Part shown: piece after piece, positions 33,109 through 41,170 of the stretch
How positions within the stretch are numbered: position 1 is the stretch's first letter
Layout: every line of letters begins with the position of its first letter
Assembly: GCA_024642245.1 (NCBI GenBank)
Contig: JAHEBM010000003.1
Location: 7,244-71,243, forward strand
Origin: Haliea sp.
GTDB lineage: Bacteria; Pseudomonadota; Gammaproteobacteria; Pseudomonadales; Halieaceae
DNA length: 64,000 nt
Direction: 5' to 3'
The notes under the pieces: model-generated
Database searches by the model: none
Told to the model about the DNA's origin: nothing
What the model saw: the letters and a program-made list of their open reading frames with translations, nothing else
Program-made: the position numbers and the translations under genes

Positions 33109-33843
33109 TCAGGCACACTTGAGCCCGGCAAGCCAGCCGATCTGGCGCCGCAGCAGGGTGGCTATACGCTCCAGGTCGACATCCTCCCTGGGCAGTGTGA
33201 GGCTCTGGTATTCCATGGAGGTGATCGCCCCGAACAGCAGTTCGGCGTTGATCTCGGGGTCGCGGCGATTGAAGTAGCGGCATAGCTTGGTTAGCGGCTC
33301 AAGCAGCTGCCGACGATGTTCGGCGGCCATTTGGCGAACCTCGGGTGACAGCCGGCCCTCATTGAACAGGATCTGCTCTATGGCCAGCCTGTCCGCGTTA
33401 TTGATAATCTGGTTGAAAACGTGCCGTGCGGCAAGTGTGGCTATCCGGTCACAGATTTCCTCGCGTACGGCGATGCGGCGTAACTGGCTGGCCGGGAACG
33501 AATCCAGGTAGCGGACGGTCATCTCGAGCGAGTTTTCCAGGTCCGGCTGGCCCATTTCACAGAACTGCTGGAGCGCCTTGCGGATCATTTCCTCGATATC
33601 ACTGAAGTAGTAGGTGGTTAGAGACAGGTGAACCCCGGCCTCGGCCGCCACGGAACGGTGGGTAACGCCCCGCAGGCCGTCGCGGCAGATCACCGCCAGC
33701 GTGGCACGGAGAATTTTGCGCCGGGTCAGGACACCTTTTTTACGGCGTGAGGCGACCGGTTTCTGCTTTTTCTTGTGATCAGTTGGTGAGGTCCGCCCCG
33801 GTTTGGTTTCACGGCCTGTCCCTGTGTGGGTTGTTTCCGGCAT
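33109..33843 (-). CDS. TetR family transcriptional regulator
   Basis: TetR-type regulator of 244 residues with a long Lys/Arg/Thr-rich N-terminal tail (about 40 residues) before the helix-turn-helix GVTHRSVAAEAGVHLSLTTYYFSD. The C-terminal domain is helical. It is transcribed with the dehydratase and diverges from a class III aminotransferase gene. The shared 96-base region contains inverted repeats TACATT/AATGTA and ATTGCAC/GTGCAAT, so it probably controls both directions in response to an amino-acid-related ligand, which is inferred. Confidence 0.9.
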   Translation of the reverse strand: MPETTHTGTGRETKPGRTSPTDHKKKQKPVASRRKKGVLTRRKILRATLAVICRDGLRGVTHRSVAAEAGVHLSLTTYYFSDIEEMIRKALQQFCEMGQPDLENSLEMTVRYLDSFPASQLRRIAVREEICDRIATLAARHVFNQIINNADRLAIEQILFNEGRLSPEVRQMAAEHRRQLLEPLTKLCRYFNRRDPEINAELLFGAITSMEYQSLTLPREDVDLERIATLLRRQIGWLAGLKCA

Positions 33844-33903
33844 TGCACGCCCCTACATTCCATGTTTCGGAAGCAATGTATTATTACTGTACAAAAGTGC
33901 AAT
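33842..33903. promoter_or_regulatory. Inverted repeats in the TetR/aminotransferase divergent promoter
   Basis: Inverted pair TACATT (33854-33859) / AATGTA (33875-33880) lies within a second pair ATTGCAC (33842-33848) / GTGCAAT (33897-33903). The arrangement suits an operator region for the adjacent TetR protein. Promoter hexamers are not clear. Confidence 0.35.
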
Positions 33904-33939
33904 ATACACTGGTTGAAATCAATAGTGAGGGACAAATCC

Positions 33940-35253
33940 ATGTCAGCAGTGATATACCCCACCACGAACCTCAAGGCCACCGAGCAGTTGGTCGTCGACC
34001 GTGGTGAGGGTGTTTATATCTATGATACGCAAGGCAAGCAGTACCTGGAGGGGATGGCGGGCCTTTGGTGTACCGGCCTTGGCTATGGCAACAGGGAGTT
34101 GATCGACTGTATCAGCGAGCAGTTGGGCAAGCTCTCTTTTACCCATATGTTCGGGGGCAAGACCCACCAGCCCGGCATAGACCTGGCCGACAGGCTTGCA
34201 GCCATGGTGCCGGTAACGGACGCCAGGGTATTTTTCGGTAATTCCGGCTCGGATGCCAATGATTCACATATCAAGCTGCTGCGCTATTATTTCAATGCCA
34301 TCGGCAAGCCCCAAAAGCGCAAGATCATTACCCGGGAACGCGCCTACCACGGGGTAACGGTGGCCGCGGGTGCCCTCACCAGCCTGCCTGCGAATCTCGC
34401 CCATTTCGACCCGCCGCTGGAGGCGCTCGGCATATTGCGCACCGACCATCCGCACTATTACCGGGGCGTGCAGGGTGGCGAATCCGAAGCGGAGTTCGTG
34501 CAACGTATTACCGCAAACCTGGAACAGCTGATCCTGCGCGAGGGTGCCGACACGATCGCGGCATTTATCGCCGAACCCATTACCGGTGCCAGCGGGGTTA
34601 TCGTGCCCCCTGCGGGATACTACGAGGCAGTGCAGGCTATTCTGGCCAGGCACGACATCCTGTTCTGGGCGGACGAGGTCATCACGGGTTTCGGCCGCAC
34701 CGGCAAGGTATTCGGCTGTGAGACGGTGAATATCAAGCAACCGGACCAGATGACTTTCGCCAAGCAGTTATCCTCGGCTTACTACCCGATCAGCGCCGCG
34801 GTGATTCGCGGCGATATGTACGAGGCGATGGTGGAACCCAGCGCGCAGGTCGGCGTGTTTGGTCACGGCTATACGTACTCGGGCCACCCGGTAGCGTGCG
34901 CCGCGGCGCTGAAAACCCTGGAAATCTATGAACGTGACAAGCTTTACGAACACGCTGCCGAGGTAGGTGCCTACCTGCAGTCCCGGCTGGCGGCTTTTGG
35001 GGACCACGAGCGGGTGGGCGAGGTGCGCGGAGCGGGGTTGATCGGTGCGCTGGAACTGGTGGAAGACAAGGCCAGCCGTACGCCCGCCGTGGACCTGGCC
35101 AAACGTGTTACCCAGTTATGCCAGGACAACGGCCTGATTGTTCGCAACGTTGCCGGTTGCGCGCTGGCGGTCTGCCCGCCGCTGGTGATAAGCCGCGCAC
35201 AGGTTGACGAGTTGGTGGACAAGCTACAGCTCTCGCTCAGCCAGGCCCTGTAG
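33940..35253 (+). CDS. Class III (PLP) aminotransferase
   Basis: Fold-type I, class III aminotransferase of 437 residues. The substrate/cofactor regions are GMAGLWCTGLGYGN and FFGNSGSDANDSHIK, the aspartate contact is in WADEVITGFGRTG, and the PLP lysine is in MTFAKQLSS. The group uses omega-amino acids, beta-alanine, taurine or polyamine-related amines with pyruvate. The ATG at 33940, behind GTGAGGGA, is chosen over an upstream start at 33826 that would overlap the TetR gene. It is divergent from a TetR/dehydratase pair, suggesting a small amino-acid or amine catabolic unit. Confidence 0.9.
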   Translation: MSAVIYPTTNLKATEQLVVDRGEGVYIYDTQGKQYLEGMAGLWCTGLGYGNRELIDCISEQLGKLSFTHMFGGKTHQPGIDLADRLAAMVPVTDARVFFGNSGSDANDSHIKLLRYYFNAIGKPQKRKIITRERAYHGVTVAAGALTSLPANLAHFDPPLEALGILRTDHPHYYRGVQGGESEAEFVQRITANLEQLILREGADTIAAFIAEPITGASGVIVPPAGYYEAVQAILARHDILFWADEVITGFGRTGKVFGCETVNIKQPDQMTFAKQLSSAYYPISAAVIRGDMYEAMVEPSAQVGVFGHGYTYSGHPVACAAALKTLEIYERDKLYEHAAEVGAYLQSRLAAFGDHERVGEVRGAGLIGALELVEDKASRTPAVDLAKRVTQLCQDNGLIVRNVAGCALAVCPPLVISRAQVDELVDKLQLSLSQAL

Positions 35254-35256
35254 GGT

Positions 35257-37254
35257 TCAGGCGAAGAGGTTTTTCAGGCCGGCCAGGGTTTCCTGGCCGC
35301 GCTCTTCGTTGGCCTCCCCACTGTCCGCACCACCACCCTGCCACTGCAGGTCGTCCTGCGGCAGTTCAGCGATAAAGCGGCTGGGCTCGCAGTTAACGGT
35401 CTCGCCGAACTGGCGCCGTTTCAAGGCCAGGGTCAGGGCCAGGGTCTGCTGGGCCCGGGTAATACCCACGTAAGCAAGACGCCGTTCCTCGGAAATATTG
35501 TCTTCCTCGATGCTCACCCGGTGGGGTAGCAGCCTTTCCTCCATACCGATGATATAGACGTGGGGAAACTCCAGGCCCTTGGCTGCATGGAGGGTCATCA
35601 GCTGCACGCTGTCCGGGCCGGTATCCTCCTCGTCCTGCTGTTCCAGCAGGTCGCGCAGTACCAGGCGCGAAATGGCCTCGTCCAACGGTACCTGCTCGCT
35701 ACTCATCACCCGCTGCAGGGAGTCGACAAGGAAGTGCACATTGGCCATGCGACGTTCGGCTACATCCTCGCCGGAGCTCAGCTGCAGCAGCCAGCCCTCG
35801 TAGTCCATTTCACGAATCATCTGGCGAATGCCCGCGACACCGGAGTCGCCCTGGCACTGGCCGCGTATTGTGCCCATCCAGCTGCGGAACTCCCGCAATC
35901 GCTTGAGGCCCGCCTCGGGGATATGCTCCGCGCCGATCCGGTTGCAGGCCTGGCTCAGGCTACAGTGTTGTGCATTGGCAAAGTTGCCCAGGGCCTCCAG
36001 GGTGGAAGCGCCCAGTTTGCGACGCGGCACGTTGGCAATCCGCAGGAATGCGTTGTCGTCGTTCTCATTCAGGATCAGTCGCAGGTAGGCCATGATGTCC
36101 TTCACCTCATTACGGGCGAAGAAGGAGGTGCCGCCACTGAGGTGATAGGGAACTTGCTGCTGCTGCAGCGCCAGCTCGATCAGGCGCGACTGGTGATTGC
36201 CCCGATACAGCACCGCATAGTCGCCGAAGCGGGTGCGCTTGCGCAGCTTGTGGTCGAGTATTTCCGCTACCACCTGGTCTGCTTCATGCTGTTCGCTGCT
36301 GCAGCGGATCACCCGCAGGGGTTCGCCGTAGCCCAGTTCACTCCACAACTGCTTGTCGAACACATGACTGTTGTTGGCGATCAGGGTATTGGCTGCCTTC
36401 AGGATGCGGGCGGTGGAGCGGTAATTCTGTTCCAGCATAACGATCTTCAGCGAGGGGTAGTCATCCTGCAGCTGTGCCAGGTTTTCCGGTCTGGCGCCGC
36501 GCCAGGCGTAAATGGACTGGTCGTCGTCGCCTACGACGGTCAGCCGGCCCCGCAGGCCGACCAGCTGCTTGACCAGCAGGTACTGGCTGGTGTTTGTATC
36601 CTGGTACTCGTCAACCAGCAGGTAGTGCAGCTGGTTCTGCCATTTTTCCAGGATCTCGGGGTGGTGCTCGAACAGTATGGTGGGAAGCAGGATCAGGTCG
36701 TCGAAATCCAGCGCGTTATAGGCCCGTAGTGCGCGTTTATAGCGCAGGTAGGCCTGGGCGCAGAGGATGTCCGCCGGGCTCCTGGCCTGGGCAAGGGCCT
36801 GCTCCGGCAGCACCCGGTCGTTTTTCCAGTTCGAGATGCGCTGGGCGATCGTATTCGCCTGGTCGCCCTCGGCGCCGTGTTCCTGGATCAACAGGTCACG
36901 GATAAGGGTGCGGGTGTCCTCGCCGTCGAAGATGGAAAAACCGGACTTCAGTCCCAGCGCCTTGCGCTCACTGCGGATGATCTTGAGGCCCAGCTGGTGG
37001 AATGTGCTGACGGTGAGGCCCTCGGCAATACCGCCGCCCAGCAACCTGCCCACCCGCTCTTTCATCTCCCTGGCGGCCTTGTTGGTGAAGGTCACCGCCG
37101 CGATACGGCTGGCACTGATGCCGCAGGTTTCCACCAGGTAGGCGATCTTGCGGGTAATCACGCTGGTTTTGCCGCTGCCGGCGCCGGCCAGAACCAGCAG
37201 TGGACCGTCGATATAGCGCACAGCCTCCCGCTGGCGGGGATTGAGCTGGGTCAC
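35257..37254 (-). CDS. rep: ATP-dependent DNA helicase Rep
   Basis: SF1A helicase of about 665 residues, matching Rep length (E. coli 673). Motif I is LVLAGAGSGKT just after the N-terminal LNPRQREAV, motif II LLVDEYQDTN, motif III VVGDDDQSIYAWRGA, motif IV LEQNYRST, and motif VI YVGITRAQ. It unwinds 3'-5' and removes proteins ahead of the replication fork. A GTG at 37254 gives the standard N-terminus; an ATG at 37275 would add seven residues. It is convergent with the aminotransferase gene, three bases apart. Confidence 0.93.
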   Translation of the reverse strand: MTQLNPRQREAVRYIDGPLLVLAGAGSGKTSVITRKIAYLVETCGISASRIAAVTFTNKAAREMKERVGRLLGGGIAEGLTVSTFHQLGLKIIRSERKALGLKSGFSIFDGEDTRTLIRDLLIQEHGAEGDQANTIAQRISNWKNDRVLPEQALAQARSPADILCAQAYLRYKRALRAYNALDFDDLILLPTILFEHHPEILEKWQNQLHYLLVDEYQDTNTSQYLLVKQLVGLRGRLTVVGDDDQSIYAWRGARPENLAQLQDDYPSLKIVMLEQNYRSTARILKAANTLIANNSHVFDKQLWSELGYGEPLRVIRCSSEQHEADQVVAEILDHKLRKRTRFGDYAVLYRGNHQSRLIELALQQQQVPYHLSGGTSFFARNEVKDIMAYLRLILNENDDNAFLRIANVPRRKLGASTLEALGNFANAQHCSLSQACNRIGAEHIPEAGLKRLREFRSWMGTIRGQCQGDSGVAGIRQMIREMDYEGWLLQLSSGEDVAERRMANVHFLVDSLQRVMSSEQVPLDEAISRLVLRDLLEQQDEEDTGPDSVQLMTLHAAKGLEFPHVYIIGMEERLLPHRVSIEEDNISEERRLAYVGITRAQQTLALTLALKRRQFGETVNCEPSRFIAELPQDDLQWQGGGADSGEANEERGQETLAGLKNLFA

Positions 37255-37294
37255 GGGCTTACCCCGGGCGCGCACGAATGGGTCGGGCAGGACA

Positions 37295-37708
37295 CTAGCT
37301 GCGTATCACCTTGGCGACCGTGCTGCCGGTTGCGGTCAACAGCCCCTGGGCGTTGTACAGTCGGCCTTCCATGAAGGCGATCTTGTAGCCGCTCTTGATG
37401 ACGCAACCCTCGGCGCGCAGGCGTCCCGCCCGGGTGGGTTCCAGGTAGGTGGTCTTGATCTCGAGCGAGGAGATATTAACCACATCCTCCGCCATGGTGA
37501 ACGCGGCGTGGGTCATGGCGGCATCCAGCATGGCCGTCACAAATCCCCCCTGTACGACATCGACCGAATGGCAGAAATCGAGGCTGACATCAAATTCTAT
37601 GGTGCAGGTTCCCCCCGCGGGTTGCGCGCTGGCGAAGCGCGCCCCCAGCATATGCAGGAAGCCCGGGGCGTTTGACTGAAAACGTTCCACCAGCTCTTTT
37701 TCATCCAA
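37295..37708 (-). CDS. PaaI family thioesterase
   Basis: Hot-dog-fold thioesterase of 137 residues. The central helix region DVVQGGFVTAMLDAAMTHAAFT carries the Gly-Gly and acidic catalytic position of the PaaI/4HBT group, followed by the strand SLEIKTTYLEPTRAGRLRAEG. Such enzymes hydrolyse acyl-CoA or hydroxyphenylacetyl-CoA esters and often protect the CoA pool. It is just upstream of rep in the same direction and may be co-transcribed. The specific substrate is not deducible. Confidence 0.87.
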   Translation of the reverse strand: MDEKELVERFQSNAPGFLHMLGARFASAQPAGGTCTIEFDVSLDFCHSVDVVQGGFVTAMLDAAMTHAAFTMAEDVVNISSLEIKTTYLEPTRAGRLRAEGCVIKSGYKIAFMEGRLYNAQGLLTATGSTVAKVIRS

Positions 37709-37762
37709 GTGTAGGTTCTCCGATCAGTTTGGGGTGGCTCGCCAATGGCTTTACCGTCGCTT

Positions 37763-38044
37763 TCAGCCGTAAGTGCAGAGGTATGCCGTTTCGACGGCTA
37801 CCCGGAGCTGGAACGTTTCGTTGGCAGCCACCACGAACTGGTCGCCCTGCTCGAACACTGTCCAGTCTTCGCTGCCTGGCAGGCGAACCGTCAGGGCACC
37901 GTTGACTACCGTCATGGTCTCCCTCTGGCTGGTGCCAAATTCGAACTCGCCTACCGCCATGACGCCAACCGTGGCGGGCAGGGTTGCACTCTGGAAGGCA
38001 ATTGACGCGACCTTGCCGTCAAAGTACTGGTTTATCTTGAACAT
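37763..38044 (-). CDS. ppnP: Pyrimidine/purine nucleoside phosphorylase
   Basis: Small cupin of 93 residues, the full length of PpnP (YaiE/DUF1255). The strands [39 protein letters not shown] and [19 protein letters not shown] are characteristic of this single-domain cupin. PpnP phosphorolyses several nucleosides to the base and ribose-1-phosphate. It stands alone between the thioesterase and the DUF1329 genes, with a strong minus-strand terminator upstream that isolates it from them. Confidence 0.92.
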   Translation of the reverse strand: MFKINQYFDGKVASIAFQSATLPATVGVMAVGEFEFGTSQRETMTVVNGALTVRLPGSEDWTVFEQGDQFVVAANETFQLRVAVETAYLCTYG

Positions 38045-38119
38045 ATTTTGGCTCCTGCCTATGGCTCTGGAGGGGTAAAAGCGGGGGTGCGCATTTTCCT
38101 ACGTTTTGGCCGCGAAGGG

Positions 38120-38154
38120 AAAAAAAAAGACCAACAGCCCGGCTGTTGGTCTTT
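38120..38154 (-). terminator. Rho-independent terminator after the DUF1329 gene
   Basis: Perfect 10-bp stem GACCAACAGC (38129-38138) / GCTGTTGGTC (38142-38151) with loop CCG, extended by A/T pairs. On the minus strand it is followed by nine T residues. It lies about 55 bases past the stop of the DUF1329 gene at 38207. TTT on the plus side gives weaker termination the other way. Confidence 0.92.
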
Positions 38155-38206
38155 ACTGTCTGCTTGCCACCTGAAGCGCCGCCAGGGCGCTTCGGGTCGG
38201 GCGCGA

Positions 38207-39568
38207 TTAACGCACGCCGCTGCGAGCCATACCCTTGGGTGTGAAGAACTTGTCGTTGGAGACGCCACTGCCGTTCTTGAACTTGCCCGGGATGGGCTTG
38301 CCGTTCAGGTTGTAGATGTTTTGCAGCAGGTCGTAGGCGCCATAGGACGAGAAGAAGCCCGTGTTTTTGCCATACTGGAGCGCCGGGTAAATGTACTGCA
38401 GGCGCCACAGGTTGCCCCTGCCGTCATACATATCGCCCGCCATTGCTACCCAATCGTCCTCGTCCAGGTAGAAGGTGCGGCGGCTGTACAGGTGACGCTG
38501 GCCTTCTTTCAGGGTGGAGTCGACTACCCATACGCGGCGTTTTTCCCAGCGGAAATACTCCGGCTTGAGAAATTTCGGCCCCAGGGCATCTTCCAGCTTG
38601 GTGTCGAACACGAACTTGTTGCTGTTCGCGGGAATGTACATCTCTTTCTTGCCAACCAGCTTCCAGTTGAAACGCTCGGGTGAACCGTTGTAGACAAAGG
38701 AGTCGTCATAGGTTGACGTACCGGCCACACCGGGGTTCGGGGTATCGAAAGACACGGCGGGTGCCAGGCGAACCCGGCGCTGGCCTGTCAGATACTGCCA
38801 TGCCTGGCGGCCCTTGCCCGCGGTGTAATCCGCTCCGGGCTCGTGTACCAGCAGGATCTCTCCGGCCCGACGAGCTGGCGCATTGTAGTCGATGCGCAGC
38901 ATGGTCCAGATTTTGTCGCCAACCGGCTCATCGGGATTGGCGAACATGGGGTAGACAGATACCGAGTGGGCACTGGTCGCCAGAATCGGCTTGCCACTGG
39001 AATCGACGTAGTAGGTGTCGTAGTCCTGGTTCAGGTCCACGGAGTAGCGGATCATGTGGTTCCAGATGGCTTCCAGTCCGGACTGGGGTATCGGGAACGG
39101 CAGGCCGGGGTAGTTACCCTCGATTTTCTGGCCATCGGCAATCAGCGAAGCGCCGGTCGCATTTTTTCCGGTGTTGGCGTAGTACCAGTCGGGGCGGGTG
39201 GAAACGCGGTGCGTGGGGTACACGTTCAGCTTCCAGCCGTCCTTGCCGTACTTCTCGAACATGCCCTTGGTACCCTCGGTAAGCTGGTCAGCGTATTGCT
39301 GCCAATTGCTACCATCAATGGTCAGGATGGGCTGTTCGTCCGGGTAGGGATCAGTGTAGTTACCTGAGTCGGGGTCGAAGCCTGCCGGGATCGGAGGGCC
39401 GGCGGGATCCCAGGCTGGGATACTGCCGTCAGCGTTTCCGGCCATCTCGGCGCCCATGGGCGTCAGCGTCTTGCCCAGCTGCGCGGCCTGGTCTGCCGAG
39501 ACCCCTGCCAGCGCGCCACTGGCGACAAATGAGCCCAGAAGGAGGGCTGCCTTGATACGGTTCTGCAT
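38207..39568 (-). CDS. DUF1329 domain protein (LolB-like fold), copy 1
   Basis: Secreted protein of 453 residues with a signal peptide ending near GALAGV and then SADQAAQLGKTLTPMGAEMAGN, the usual DUF1329 start. The domain is rich in aromatic strands (FERFNWKLVGKKEMYIP-type segments; FRWEKRRVWVVDSTLKEG). The family has a LolB/LppX-like lipid-binding fold and accompanies beta-barrel and RND-type genes in lipid or hydrophobic-substrate clusters. The ATG at 39568 is used. The next gene upstream is a close paralogue, so this is a tandem duplication. The terminator at 38120 ends the unit. Confidence 0.88.
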   Translation of the reverse strand: MQNRIKAALLLGSFVASGALAGVSADQAAQLGKTLTPMGAEMAGNADGSIPAWDPAGPPIPAGFDPDSGNYTDPYPDEQPILTIDGSNWQQYADQLTEGTKGMFEKYGKDGWKLNVYPTHRVSTRPDWYYANTGKNATGASLIADGQKIEGNYPGLPFPIPQSGLEAIWNHMIRYSVDLNQDYDTYYVDSSGKPILATSAHSVSVYPMFANPDEPVGDKIWTMLRIDYNAPARRAGEILLVHEPGADYTAGKGRQAWQYLTGQRRVRLAPAVSFDTPNPGVAGTSTYDDSFVYNGSPERFNWKLVGKKEMYIPANSNKFVFDTKLEDALGPKFLKPEYFRWEKRRVWVVDSTLKEGQRHLYSRRTFYLDEDDWVAMAGDMYDGRGNLWRLQYIYPALQYGKNTGFFSSYGAYDLLQNIYNLNGKPIPGKFKNGSGVSNDKFFTPKGMARSGVR

Positions 39569-39669
39569 GGTGATTGATACTCCTTTGCTGATTATTTTAG
39601 TCACCTGAACATAGGGTAGTGCAATGCCATCAGGAAAGCCATATGTAATAGTTGGCTCCTGTGGTGTTT

Positions 39670-41028
39670 TCAACGTACCCCGCCGCGGGCCAAGCCCTTG
39701 GACGTGAAGTACTTTTCGTTCTGTTCGACGCCATTTTTGAAGCGGCCCGGTATGGTCTTGCCGTTGAGGTTATAGATATTCTGCAGCAGGTCGTAAGCGC
39801 CATAGGCTGAGCCGAAGCCCGCCTTGCGGTCGTACATGTTGCCACCGTAAAGGTACTGCAGACGCCACAGCTGGCCCCGGCCGTCATACATATCACTGGA
39901 AACGGCTCCCCAGCTGTCCTCGTCCAGGTAAAAGGTGCGCCGGCTGTACAGGTGGCGCTGGCCTTCTTTCAGCGTGGAGTCCACGACCCAGACCCGGTGT
40001 TTTTCCCAGCGTATGTACTCGGGTTTGAGAAACTTCGGGCCAAGTGCCTCCTTCAGTTCTGTTTCGAAGACAAACCTGTAATTGGAGGCGGGAACAATCA
40101 CCTCCCTCTTGCCCACCAGCTGCCAGTTATACCGTTCCGGGGAGCCGTTGTAGATAGAGGCGTCATCGTAGGTGGAGGTGCCTGCCACCCCCGGGTTGGG
40201 GGTATCGAAGGACACCGCCGGGGCCAGGCGGGTCCGGCGCTGGCCGGTCAGGTACTGCCAGGCTTCGCGGCCTTTGCCCCTGGTGTAGTCCGCGCCGGGC
40301 TCGTGAACCAGTAGTATCTCCCCGGCCCGGCGGGCGGGAGCCTCGTAGTTGATGCGCAGCTTGGTCCAGGATTTCTCGCCCACAGGCTCGCCCGGTGACC
40401 GGAACATGGGAAAGATCGAGGTCGAGTAGGCTGACGTGGCCAGAATCGCCGTGCCGCTGGAATCCACGTAATAGGTATCATAGCTTTGTGTTGTATCCAC
40501 CGCGTAGCGGACCATGTGGTTCCAGATCGCCTCCAGCCCCGACTGGGGAATGGGGAAGGGGACGCCAGGATAGCTGCCATCGATTTTCTGGCCGTCGGCC
40601 ACCAGCGAAGCCCCGGTCGCGTTCCTCAGGGTGTTGGCATAAAACCAGTCAGGTCGAGCGGAATCCCTGTGGCTGGGGTATACCTGCATTTCCCAGCCGT
40701 CCTTGCCGTACTTTTCAAACATTGCCCTGGTGCCCGCCGTGAGGTACTCGGCGTACTGCTGCCAGTTTTCGTTATTGATCGTGTACAGGGGCTTTTCTTC
40801 GGGATAGGGGTCGACGTAGTTGTCCGAACCGGGCACGAAATTGGCCGGAATCGGTGGACCGTTCGGATCCCAGGCAGGAATGCTGCCATCGGCGTTACCC
40901 GCCATTTCGGCTCCGGTGGGTGTGAGGGTTTTGCCCAGCTGGGCGGCCTGTTCCGCGGAGACTGCCGCCACGGCTTCGGCCGTGGCCAGTGAGCTTGCCA
41001 GCAGGGCCAGTATGATCCGGGTATACAC
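39670..41028 (-). CDS. DUF1329 domain protein (LolB-like fold), copy 2
   Basis: Secreted protein of 452 residues with a signal peptide (LALLASSLATAEAVAAV), then the same SAEQAAQLGKTLTPTGAEMAGN opening as its neighbour. The two proteins align over their full length, with very high similarity in AGTSTYDD, WEKHRVWVVDSTLKEGQRHLYSRR and the C-terminal GAYDLLQNIYNLNGK segments, and differ mainly in signal peptides and loops. It is upstream in the same direction with a 101-base gap, so the pair is probably co-transcribed. Lipid or hydrophobic-ligand handling in the periplasm is inferred. Confidence 0.88.
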   Translation of the reverse strand: MYTRIILALLASSLATAEAVAAVSAEQAAQLGKTLTPTGAEMAGNADGSIPAWDPNGPPIPANFVPGSDNYVDPYPEEKPLYTINNENWQQYAEYLTAGTRAMFEKYGKDGWEMQVYPSHRDSARPDWFYANTLRNATGASLVADGQKIDGSYPGVPFPIPQSGLEAIWNHMVRYAVDTTQSYDTYYVDSSGTAILATSAYSTSIFPMFRSPGEPVGEKSWTKLRINYEAPARRAGEILLVHEPGADYTRGKGREAWQYLTGQRRTRLAPAVSFDTPNPGVAGTSTYDDASIYNGSPERYNWQLVGKREVIVPASNYRFVFETELKEALGPKFLKPEYIRWEKHRVWVVDSTLKEGQRHLYSRRTFYLDEDSWGAVSSDMYDGRGQLWRLQYLYGGNMYDRKAGFGSAYGAYDLLQNIYNLNGKTIPGRFKNGVEQNEKYFTSKGLARGGVR

Positions 41029-41170
41029 GAGCTTGACGTTCCCTTAAAGCGATTATTATGTACGGGGGATTGGAGGTTAGAGCATCGGGCTGCCTAATGC
41101 CAGCGCGACTGGATAACGCCCGCCGCTGCGCGTGGACTAATTGCCGGGCAGGGCCTGCCTGGCCTGCTGG

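Noticed and set aside
35560..36729. Plus-strand open frame of 389 codons opposite rep
   Set aside because: The opposite strand encodes all helicase motifs; the antisense frame shows no domain and no ribosome-binding site.
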